NCBI RefSeq assembly: GCF_011745365.1
Contig: NW_024468910.1
Coordinates: 4,182,068-4,246,067, forward strand
Reading direction: 5' to 3'
Source of the DNA: Cryphonectria parasitica EP155
Lineage: Eukaryota; Ascomycota; Sordariomycetes; Diaporthales; Cryphonectriaceae
DNA length: 64,000 nt
How positions within the stretch are numbered: position 1 is the first letter of the stretch; each line of letters begins with the position of its first letter. Shown piece after piece: positions 46,800 through 56,791 of this stretch. Below the pieces are notes generated by a model that was not told the DNA's origin, did no database searches, and worked only from the letters and a program-made list of their open reading frames with translations. Made by a program: the position numbers and the translations under genes.

Positions 46800-49700
46800 A
46801 TGAATGCCAGAGGCGGCATTGACATAGAGGCTTTGTCCCCTCGAGATGCTAATGCCCTTCCGAAGCGCACGACCGATCTTAAGGCAAAAGCTGCAGCCCA
46901 GCTTAAGTCCAGTAAGGACAAGGACCACCCTCCCATGCCACCACCTTTGGTCACGGAGCCTCCGAGCTCCGACCGCAAGGATGGTGCTGTGTACCAGGTC
47001 GGTAGACTGCTAGGGAAGGGTGGCTTTGCCATATGCTACGATGGCAAACATGCCGATACGGGCAAGAGATATGCTCTGAAGATCGTCAAGAGCCAGATGC
47101 CCGTGAAGATGCAGCAGAAGGTTGGCAGACATCCCCGACCGGCTCCAGATCATGAGAGTGAGTTTGCTGATCCCTTCTTAGTTTCAAACGGAGCTGCAGA
47201 TTCATTCCAAGATGCGGCACCGGAACATCGTCCAGTTCCATCGCGCGTTCACCTTTGAGAGCTGCACCTACCTGGCCCTGGAGCTGTGCCCGAATGGATC
47301 GCTGATGGAGATGGTCAAGAAGAGGAAGGGCCTGACAGAGGCCGAAGTACGTTTCTATACGGTGCAAATTGCCGGTGCCATCAAGTACATGCACGATAAG
47401 GGCATCATCCACCGTGACCTGAAGATGGGTAACATCTTCCTCGACAAGTACATGAATGCCAAGGTCGGCGATTTCGGTCTCGCCGCTCTTTTGGTGACTG
47501 GTAACGACATGCACACCATCAGAAGGACCACGCTCTGCGGCACGCCGAACTACATTGCACCCGAAATCCTGCAGAAGGGAAAGAGTGGCCACGATCATAT
47601 GGTCGACATCTGGAGCCTGGGCATCATCATGTAAGTGCCATACCTGCGGCGAGCCCGGAATTTTTGTTACCATGTCGATGCTTACTGGCTGCCGCAGATT
47701 TGCGATGCTCACGACAAAGCCCCCATTCCAGTCGTCGACTACGGACGAGATCTACCGACGCGCAAGAGAGCGAGAGTACGATTGGCCAGAGAATGACCAA
47801 CGAATCATCAGTCCGGAGGCCAAGATGATCGTTTCATCGATGCTCGTCGACGCGGATAAGAGACCGGATCCCGACCTCATCGTCCAGCACCCCTTTTTTG
47901 CCGCCGGATACGTGCCGGTTCAAGCAGACATCTCCATGAAGCTGAGAGAAACCCCTCCTCAACAAGAAATTTTCTACGACGCCTGTGAGCAGCCCAAGCT
48001 GCGCGAGCGCACAATGCGTAATCTCAGAGCCCTCTGCCAGGAGTGTGATGTCGGCCCCTGGCACCAGAGTACTCGACCCCCTGCAACAGCCATATGGAGG
48101 GAGATCGCTGCGGAGGAGAAGCATGGCTTAACCCCCAACATCCCACTTGCTGCCGACGTCGTGTATCGCCCCTATGATGAGATCAGGAAAGAGAAGAAGC
48201 AACTTGCTGTGTCTCAGTCAGTATCGATGCTCTGCGAAAAGACCGAGGCTCTCACTATCGACTCGTCCTCCGCTACAAAGATTCAGTCCGGCCTATTGAG
48301 AGCACCACCTCAGAGCTTTGCGGCCCAACAGAGGGCTGCCAACAGACCAAAAAATGTCCTGCCTACCTCGCAGACGCTCCCATCCATGAGTACTGCGCCA
48401 ACGAGACCAGGTACTGTCCGGGGCCGGGCTGTGAAGAAAGAATTACCTCTGACCACGAGTGGTGCGCTGTCGGTCGAAGGTCACGAGAAAGCGACTCGCG
48501 GCCCAACTCGAACAACAAGGACACAGCTACCCTCTGGCAAGGCACAGCCAACGGCACGATCAGCATCCGACAGCCAGCCGATTTCAAAGACCGAAGCCCC
48601 GAAAGAGACCGTGGGCACGGGCCCCGAGGGACAAAAGCTGACGACCTTGTTTGCCCCGGACGAGCCTCAGGAGCTGCTGAATGATACCAGGCCCGACGTT
48701 GTGTTGGGCAAGATGCGCAAGCTACAATCTGAGCTTGAGAGGGCTCTCAAGGCACGCTCCCAGGCGTACCTCTCTGCGCAAGACAAAGAGCCAGACGTCC
48801 CAAAGGTTGTCGTCAAATGGGTGGACTATAGTAATAAGTTCGGCGTCGGCTATATCCTGAACGACGGCAGCGCGGGATGTATACTGAATCATGTTGTGGC
48901 CCCGCTGGGGAATGAAGATGCTGTGCTACCACCGACATACCTGCTCGTCCATGGAACTGAGAAGCATATTTCGCGGAGACACGACCCGACATATTCCGAC
49001 CGACATCAAATTGTGCCGATGACCAACAACATCTATTTCTACGAGCTACATGGCGAGGAGGGTGTCAGTCGAACGGCTGTGCATCCAGAGGAGTTCAGGG
49101 TCTCGGTGAACCCAGACGGAACTTCCAGCAAACTTGGTCCAGGGAATGACCTGTGGAAGCACCGGAAGCGGGAGCGGATCGTTCTCTGGAAGAAATTCGC
49201 CAACTATATGCTCCAGTACGCGAGGGATCCCAAGGATATTGATATGTTCGCACCAACGACAGGAGAGCCAGGAGACCTCGTTACTTTCTATCAGCGGTTC
49301 GGGGACGTCGGCGTTTGGTACTTCTGTGATGGGCACATTCAATTCAATTTCCCCGACCACACCAAGATCGTGCTGGATTCGACCGGCAAGTGGTGTCACT
49401 TCTGGCATCTCTCCGAGGAGGCTGCCCAGCGCCTCGCGCAGACCGGAGAACTCGACGAGTCCTCACTGGACAACCGTGCAGTACTAAGCTACCCGCTCCA
49501 GACGCTACTCAACTTCACCATGTCAAATACAACCTCTGCCGCCGCGAGCCAGTCGGGTCGCTACCGACCAGAGATTCCCAAGGGGCTGCTGTTCGTACCT
49601 GACGCCAACGGGTTCCGCGACAAGGTCAAGTTCATGCACAAGATTGTCAAGGAATGGGTACAGAATGGCGGCATCGGCCAGAGCGACATGTCCCGTGAGG

Positions 49701-49888
49701 GTCGGCTTAAATGGGACGGAGTCAGGCAGACAATGCAGGTCGAGCCGGTGACAAAGCACGTCTGGGTGACGGTGGGGGCACGAGGAAGCGACTCGCGACA
49801 CGCCGTCTGGGTGGACTGCCGGAAGCCGACGGTGCTTCTTGAGAACATTGATGAGAACCGAAAGAGCGATGATACCCGGAAGGGCTAG
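46800..49888 (+). CDS. Polo-like serine/threonine kinase (Cdc5/Plo1 type)
   Basis: There are three exons: 46800-47120, 47182-47630 and 47698-49888. They join to about 986 aa. It is a mitotic kinase acting on spindle, mitotic exit and septation. The kinase domain starts near residue 65 with the glycine loop LGKGGFA (71-77), catalytic Lys94, HRD (184-186), DFG (204-206), the activation-loop Thr224 in RTTLCGTPNYIAPE and WSLG. The linker (~370-600) is Ser/Thr/Pro-rich. Polo box 1 begins near residue 628 with KWVDYSNKFGVGYILND. Polo box 2 contains YQRFGDVGVWYFCDGHIQFN and FPDHTKIVLD. The C-terminal extension is typical of Pezizomycotina. Intron 1 begins with GTTGGC, a weaker donor. A hairpin lies in the 3' flank at 49996-50028. 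Confidence 0.97.
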
Positions 49889-49995
49889 GGAGTAGCCTTT
49901 GTTGAGCAAGGAGTTGATTGGCGTTGTGACCTACATTTTCTTCCCTTGGTTTTGGCTCTTCTTGGTGTCCAGATTCTTCCTCAATCGAGGCAGAC

Positions 49996-50028
49996 ATCTG
50001 TTATATCCCCCCCCCAGGGGGGACAGAT
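49996..50028 (+). terminator. Hairpin with C/G stem in the polo 3' flank
   Basis: ATCTGT (49996-50001) pairs with ACAGAT (50023-50028), and C6 pairs with G6 (50017-50022) inside, leaving a TATAT bulge and a short CCCA loop. It lies ~110 bases after the polo stop, so it is probably in the 3' UTR. A role in mRNA 3' processing or stability is inference. Confidence 0.4.
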
Positions 50029-51200
50029 ATGAAGGGGTTTTCTATTTTCTTTTGTTGTTGTTTCTATCGTCTAGTGTCTTGGAGTCTTGATGCAGTGATG
50101 AGAAGGGAGGGGGTCATTTCCAGTAGCCACAGACCTAGCGCGCGGCACAAGGGTGTAGACCAGACATAATAAAGCCACGGACGTGGTCTCATAAGTATAA
50201 TCGACAGTTGACGGCATGTACAGTTGCACGATTGAAGGTGTCCTGGACATGCTCATCTCATCTGTGTTGGCATCTCATTCCTGGTGGGGGACGTAGCTTG
50301 TGTCGTGGCTGCCGTGCTGCTGTAACGGGAGCTCTGAGTAAACACTGCTAGGGAACGGGTCAAAATTATCTCCTGACAGGGTTAGCAGCGAGCCAGATGG
50401 TGTCTCACGATAGCCAAAAGTTCCTCAGCATGTTGAGATGCATCGGTATGCAAATGACATTGGCAGACCGGCCAGACCTCCAAGTGACAGATTGAATAAG
50501 AATGTAGGACGATGCATCATTGCTATTAGGATTAGGGATGCAATAATACTAATAGCAAGTAAGTTAGTAAGTGGTTGCAGGAGACAAATTAGCTAAGAGT
50601 TTTAAATCGACATTGTGTTCCGTTAGAACAGTGGAGTTGGTTGTTAAAACTAATGGCTCGTGCAGCACAGCATCCTAAGTACTTTGAACAGCAAGATCAG
50701 TCCAAACAGTTTGAAAGGGGGGGCTGTGACCATCAATCGCGTCGAGATTCGAGAAAAAAGGAGGGGGCAGAGGAAAAAAGACAATGGCAAGCTAGCCCAT
50801 GCTTACCCTGATGCTCCACCTGCCCAAATAGGAAGAAATGGTCCATCTAGAGACTTTTTATTGGCTGTACACGCTAGACCCACCCCCGCCACTGGCTTCC
50901 TGGGCGCTCCTGTCCTGACCCCATCTCACGCGTCTCCACCCTAGGTCAGCGGTTTGTCTCGTCACGCTGGAGCTTGGTTGCTCGCCTGCAGCTTGGCCCT
51001 CTAAATCAGACGCGGCTCATAGCAAATTTGCTGTCATCACCACTACCACCGCCGCTCCTCCTGCTCCTCCTGCTGCTCCTTGGCCCTCTTAACCCCCCTC
51101 GTACTCTGTGCTCTGCTCAATTGCTCTCGTCCATTGCCTCAGGATACGGTGGTATTGTCGTTCCTTCTTGTTGAGACAGCTCAATCAAGGGTTTTCTTTC

Positions 51201-51245
51201 ATGTTTTAAGTGGTCTTTGAGGAGCATGTATATATGAGGGATTGA
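51201..51245 (+). promoter_or_regulatory. Cluster of minimal upstream ORFs / TATA-like element before the homeodomain gene
   Basis: ATG TTT TAA (51201-51209), ATG TAT ATA TGA (51226-51237) and ATG AGG GAT TGA (51234-51245) precede the main ATG at 51308. The middle one overlaps TATATATG. If the transcript starts upstream, these are uORFs; if not, the element may be the TATA box. Confidence 0.35.
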
Positions 51246-51307
51246 CTGCAGACTGTTCCGAGGCCCTCGTCCGTCACGCTCTCAAGCATCAGCGCAGACT
51301 CTACACT

Positions 51308-53511
51308 ATGTCGAGCCAACTACCATCGCCAACCGTCCTGCCTGCGAGCTCACAGCAGCAGAGCGACAACAATGGCCACGCATCGAGTTCGCCAAACAGC
51401 GGGAGCTGCTCTGTCCTTCAGTTTGGAAGCCAGGACTCGTTCCAGAGCAATGCTTCCGAGCGGCACCCCAAGGGCAAGAGAAAGAGGACTGCGTATGTTT
51501 GCAGATGCGACCTAGGCTTGAGAAGGGCAGGACTTCATGGCTGACGGGAATTGCCTCCCTCTGGGTGTATAGTGCAAAGGACAAGGCTATCCTCGAGGCG
51601 GCATACAATGCCAACCCCAAGCCCGACAAAACAGCGCGTCTCGACATCGTGAAGCGCGTGTCTCTCAACGAGAAGGAGGTTCAGGTACGATGACACCCAC
51701 GCCCATTGTTCTTAGGCACGCACGCGACGCGCCCAATTGTTGTTCCACCTCATGATTCACTGCATTAGGCGAATATTTCCGCTGACCCTGCCTGCTATTC
51801 TTTTTGTTGTGTGTTGCAGATATGGTTCCAGAACCGCCGGCAGAACGACAGGCGCAAGTCGCGTCCCCTTTCTCCGCAGGAGATCGCTGCTCTGCAGTAT
51901 GGCAGCATGCAGGTCCTCCCAGATACGATCTCCGCTCCTCCATACATGTCGACTCTGCCTCCGAGCTCCAGTCTGCCGGCTGCCCACAACACGTCCCCGG
52001 TCCCACCGTCATCCGCGCCGGAGAGGGGGAACGCGTCCCCGCATTCGGACACAGGACCATCCAGACCGGACAGCGCCGGGCACCCCGCCGGGCTCAGGAG
52101 GGAGTCGGCTCCGTCTGGAGGCATACCTGCTGTCGGCCCGTCTTCACAGCCTGTCGGGTGCACGGCTGACCAGCCGCCGCAGCTCTACCGCTCCCAGTCT
52201 GTGGGGTACTTCGCAAATAGGTTACATGCTAGCACCTCCTTCCAGGCAGCCCGCCAGAGCCCAGATTCTTACAGGTATGTTAACCAGCATGACCTGCGAC
52301 CAACACATGTTGGCGCCCAGGCTAACCATTGTTCATGTAGACATGAGTTCATGCCTGCACCGCGGCCCTCGTCGACGACTACCGGTCCAGTACTTCCCCC
52401 ACCGCAGTCGTCCAAGTTCCGCTTGTCGATGTCGATGGAGGGCAAGGCTGAGTTGGTCTCTCAGCCTTCTCCGCCTCGCTTGTCCCCAACCAGCTTTCCC
52501 GAGAGCTCAGTTCCCCTCGACCGGCCTCATCTCCACCGTAGCCAGAGCGCAGCGGGCGCCATCACACTGCCGCCAATTTCCGCACTGACGGCCTCTCTCG
52601 AAGACAACGACGCCGTGCCCGCGCAACCTCAAGTCCTGCAGCAACCACAGCCTCGGCTCCACCCACGTCTCTATCGCAGCCGCTCTCGAGACGTGCATCT
52701 GTGGGAGCTGGCCTGCGAGGCCAACAGCGGGGAGCACCGTGACGAGCTGACTGCGTATGCGGAGCGCGAGTCTTCGGGGTCCGCCATCGCTGCTATTAGT
52801 CTTCTCCGCACACTCAGCTCCAGCTCCCACTCTCCTGCCTCCAGCCACAACGGGACTCCTCTGCAGCTCAACAGCGCCAAGCGCAATGCAAGGCCCAGCG
52901 CGCAACATCACCATCATCACCATGCCAAAAAGCCCAAGCTCGGCAGAGCCTCTAGCAGCATCGCCCGCCTGCAGAACAACCTGGTCAACATGGTGAGCGA
53001 AAAACCAACAACAGCACGTTCAGATGAGGTCGATGTAGACGAAGATGACCTCAGGAAGGTCAAGATGTCGATCCTGCTGTCGCCGGGAGGGAACGAATCG
53101 GACAAGGAGAACTGGAGCCCGGACGACGACGGCAACCCGGTGTTCCGTGGCTCTCACCCTGGAGGTCGACGGCCTCTACCATCTGCGCCTACCTCAAGGG
53201 GCATGCAGTCGCAGCATGCACGCCGGCGTGTGCTGGAGGACGACAGCAATCGAACTATGCTCGGGCGCGCCAGCACAGCACCGGGTCCGAGACGAAAGAA
53301 GGGCGAGTCGCCGATTGCGATATTCGACGACAGCCTGGCTGAAGTTGATGTCTCCGACGATAACGAGGATGGTGGCCGTCAATCGGAGCGCAGTGGGGTC
53401 ACGGATGATGAGGTCGAGAAGTTTATGCGCGGCGAGGTCAGTCCTAGTAAGAAGGGAGCGGCTAGCGCAATTGCCGGACTGCTGGCTCTCAGCCAGGGTC
53501 ACTGGCGATAA
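51308..53511 (+). CDS. Homeodomain transcription factor
   Basis: There are four exons: 51308-51492, 51573-51684, 51820-52274 and 52341-53511. They join to about 640 aa. The homeodomain (~55-115) is assembled over three exons: a basic N-terminal arm KGKRKRTA, helix 1 KDKAILEAAYNANP, helix 2 KTARLDIVKRVSL and recognition helix EVQIWFQNRRQNDRRK with WFQNRR at 101-106. The rest is Ser/Pro/Gln-rich, includes a His run before KKPKLG and an acidic segment DEVDVDEDDL. The layout (N-terminal homeodomain, long disordered tail) is like fungal Yox1-type factors, but the exact orthologue is not shown. The intron at 52275-52340 (GTATGT, CTAAC, TAG) is 66 nt and lacks stops, so retention would still encode protein. 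The first ATG is at 51308. Confidence 0.93.
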
Positions 53512-54633
53512 AACACAGCAGTCACCATTGTGCGCCCCTCCCCATCCCGGGGTCTGAGGCGCCGTTATCTCTCACCTGGCTATCAAAGCCGCTGTTGGCA
53601 CCTGGAATTATCAATTCGTGGTGTGCACCGCATCTGTACATCTAGGAGATCCCACCAATCGCTCTTGGGGGATCGTACCTTCTTTTGATTTACACCAGAG
53701 CTGAAGGGTGATAGGGGCAGCCAAAGGTTAATCGAGTGCAGCTGGTAGGTAAGTTATCTGTTGGATAGGCTGGTACACTTGCTGTATCCAAGCGGGGTCT
53801 TTTCTTCAGTCGAGACGCTTTTGTCAAGCGTAGTATCGGGTATGTATATGAGACAAGATGAGTCCAGATGGGATACGACTATGGACTTTTGTCCAACGCA
53901 CATATGAGCAAGATACCGCAACGAAGGTAGGGGCGAGCTCGGACGGCACCGACAGCACGTGTGGAATGGATAATGACGAGTACGGCGAAATAAGATCGAG
54001 GTGTACTATCGGACAAGGCTTGGAAAATCTTGGTGGTAATTTTTGTCTTTGGTGATATTGGGAGTGTCGACGTTGGCGCCGCTGTACAATCACCAAATAT
54101 GTGTGTGTTCTGCCTGTGTTAGGGCGCGCAATACCTTGTGAATCTGTTGTCTAGTCGGTGCAAATGCTGTGAAGAGAGCGAGATGAGAGCGAAAGAGAAG
54201 GCGAGAGTTTGTTGTGCCCAGTAAGGACTGTCGTCAGTTCATTAGCTACTAAGTAAGTAGCTAGCTACCGAAGTAGTATAAGTAGTAAAACTTAAGAAAA
54301 AACGACCCAACATTGCTAGGCTCGTTTCCCCCCACTGACTTGCCGCTCCAAAACCTTGCCCCAAGTAAGACCGATCAAGGAGTTGTTTACTCCAGACCAA
54401 CCTTCTCGTCCACTCTTTCTCTCTGATGGCTCTATGAGTATTTCTTCTCTAGAATGATAATAAATCTCTTCGCTGATATGGCTTCTTTCAGGGAGAGAAA
54501 AAAGAAAAACAGGAATAAAGAAAAAAGAAGAAGGAAGAAAAAAAGCAAGGAATGTGTGGACTGGCTGGCTGACTTATTGACCGACCATGTGCAGTCAGTC
54601 AATGCCAACACGTCATTTGCTCGCTACCCCGCG
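53512..54633. other. Intergenic region between convergent genes
   Basis: It holds the 3' ends of the homeodomain and NAD kinase genes. A TAGTAAG/AAGTAG-rich patch lies near 54240-54300 and an A-rich purine tract at 54496-54550. No gene is recognised. Confidence 0.5.
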
Positions 54634-56791
54634 CTACATGCCCAACAAACTCATCTGCCTCCGCAGCGGACTCGCACTCGCACTTCCCTCCTCACTCGCA
54701 TAGCAAGCACTATCCGTGTCGATATCCCAATCTCCACACTCGTCACCCTCATATTCGCTAGCAGGCGTGCAGTCGCCACCGCCCGCATCAAATCCTTTCT
54801 GGGTGGCAGCACGAACGTTCCAGCGCAGGGTACGCGAGACGGAGTCGAACCACTCAGTGTCGGTGCGGGTGACCGTGGGGAAAGGATACTGCGAGGCGGC
54901 GATGGTGACGCAGTCGCCCTGGCGGAGCTCGACCCGGCCTTTGCCGTCGAAGGCACAGTAGGCGGTGGCGCGGGAGTTGCGCGGGACGGAGACGCGGAGA
55001 AGCATCGTGTCGGAGAGGACCATGGGCCGGAAGGACAAGGTATGAGGGCAGATGGGGGTGAGGAGGATGGCGGGGAGGTCGGGGTGGACGAGAGAGCCGC
55101 CCGCTGAGAGGGAGTAGGCTGTTGATCCTGTTGGAGAGAAAGAGCTCAGGTCAGTTACTATTTCTACTACTGCCACCACTACTAACTACGATGGGCTGCT
55201 GGTCCAGAGGAGATGGAGTATCTGAGGAGGGGAGAAACTTACCAGTGGGCGTGGAGAAGATGCAGCCATCCGCCTGCACAACCGTCAGGAGCTCATTGTC
55301 GCCATACAGCTCCAGGTTGGACACATAAGGCGACGGGCCGCGGTCGATGACGAGCTCGTTGAGCACCTCAAACTGCTCACCCTCCTCCATCTCGCGGCCC
55401 ATCGCTCCGTCTCGGTAGACGGTGCACGTAAACCGCATGCGCAGGTTGATCTTCATGCCGTCGTCACCCATGACACGGTTCAGGTGGTCCCGGAACCGTT
55501 CATACTCAAACGTCGTCAGGAAGCCCAGGCTGCCCAGGCTGAAGGACAGCACGGGCGGCACGATGCGCTGGAACAGCCAGGACGTGAACAGCACCGTGCC
55601 GTCGCCTCCCAGCGTGAGCACCAGGTCGAACTTCTCGGGTTGGCTCCAGCACAGGTCGGGCGTCCAGTACTTGAGCATGTGCTGGAACCGGGGGTTCTCG
55701 GCCACGATACCCGGGGCGTCGAAGCGTTTCGAGCCTCGCAGCTTGGCGTCCACAAAGACGTTGACGCCCAGGTCCGAGCCGTAGCGCGGTGTGCGCATCA
55801 GCCACTGCGCCAGCTCGCGCGTCAGTACGACCAGCGTGTTGTCGCGGGCCTTGGTCACGATCATGACGTTGCGCACAGCGCGCTTGATGGGCCGCCGCTG
55901 CAGCTGCTTCGAGACTTCGCGCACGCCCGTGGCTGTCTGCACCAGCCGGGAGTGAGACATCCACTCGTCGTTCTTGATCTCCTCCAGCACCTTGTCGATG
56001 TCGACGATGCCGTCGAAGCGCTGGTGGTAGAAACATGGTGACTGCAGGGCCGGGAGCGCCGTGGTGGGTGTCCGCGCCGGGACCCCCGCCGCGCCTGAGC
56101 TGCGGAGTGCGAGGTCGTTCAGGGCGTCGCAGAGCTGCGAGGATGATGTGCCGGGTCGTGCGTCGCCTGCGCCAGCTGTACTGTTGTTGCTGAGCATGCT
56201 GGGCAGCGAGAGAGCCTGGGGCTTGTTGTTGCGGGCGACGGAGGAAGCGAGTGCCTTGATGAGCGTCTGTCGCGGGACAGATTCAATCGAATGGGAGTTC
56301 CGGTGGTGACCCTGGTTGTAGGTGGACGAGGGTTTGGTGGTGGTGCTGTCAGAGGGTGTTGCGCTTACGAGAGCAGCTGCAAGCGAGACGGGGTGGCTCT
56401 GGTCGACATGGCGGAGATGGTTGCTATTGTTGTTGTTGTGTTTTGGTCCGTCTAGAGAGAGGTGTTGTTGTAGTGAGGAAGGGGGGAGCAGAGATATAGG
56501 CGAGGCTGAACAGGAGGACGAGGATAGTGATGGCTTAATCTGAAGCGGACTGAGCCGGAGAGAAGAGGACGATGTCACAGCCTCTGAACCCGAGCCAGAG
56601 ACAGAAGAACAAGACGACGAGGTCCGTGGACGCTCCGTCTGGTGGTGGGACAGGGTGTGGGAGTAAGAAGAGGAGGAAGTAGTGTTAAATCCATCGGTCT
56701 TGTGCTGCTGCTGCAGTGCGGACTGGGATGTCTGACTGGTCGCACTCAGCGCAGGGTGGATCGAAGTCGGGGAAAGTAGTTGGTCCGACAT
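54634..56791 (-). CDS. NAD(+) kinase (ATP-NAD kinase, Utr1/Yef1 type)
   Basis: There are two exons: 56791-55243 and 55127-54634. The 115-nt intron (GTAAGT...CAG) splits a Gly codon, and the product is about 680 aa. It phosphorylates NAD+ to NADP+, feeding NADPH supply. The catalytic core shows GGDGT (395-399), LNELVIDRG with the NE motif (478-479) and, across the intron, [25 protein letters not shown]. The first ~230 residues are a long Ser/Gln/His-rich extension, and a C-terminal tail of ~75 residues contains an acidic stretch and ends LRRQMSLLGM. Fungal enzymes of this type do carry such extensions. There is no clear mitochondrial presequence, so a cytosolic location is more likely than the Pos5 role. 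Confidence 0.96.

Larger units (their letters stand above)
49889..51307. other. Intergenic: polo 3' flank and homeodomain-gene promoter
   Basis: It contains a strong hairpin at 49996-50028. An AT-richer stretch with TAGTAAG-type repeats lies near 50500-50600. CTCCTGCTCCTC repeats occur at 51052-51080, and a TATATATG element with overlapping minimal uORFs at 51201-51245. No gene is seen. Confidence 0.5.

Noticed and set aside
54454..55107. 217-codon plus-strand frame
   Set aside because: Antisense to the second NAD kinase exon and its 3' flank.
55484..56041. 185-codon plus-strand and 176-codon minus-strand frames
   Set aside because: Overlap the NAD kinase exon in other frames; Ala/Arg/His-rich shadow composition.
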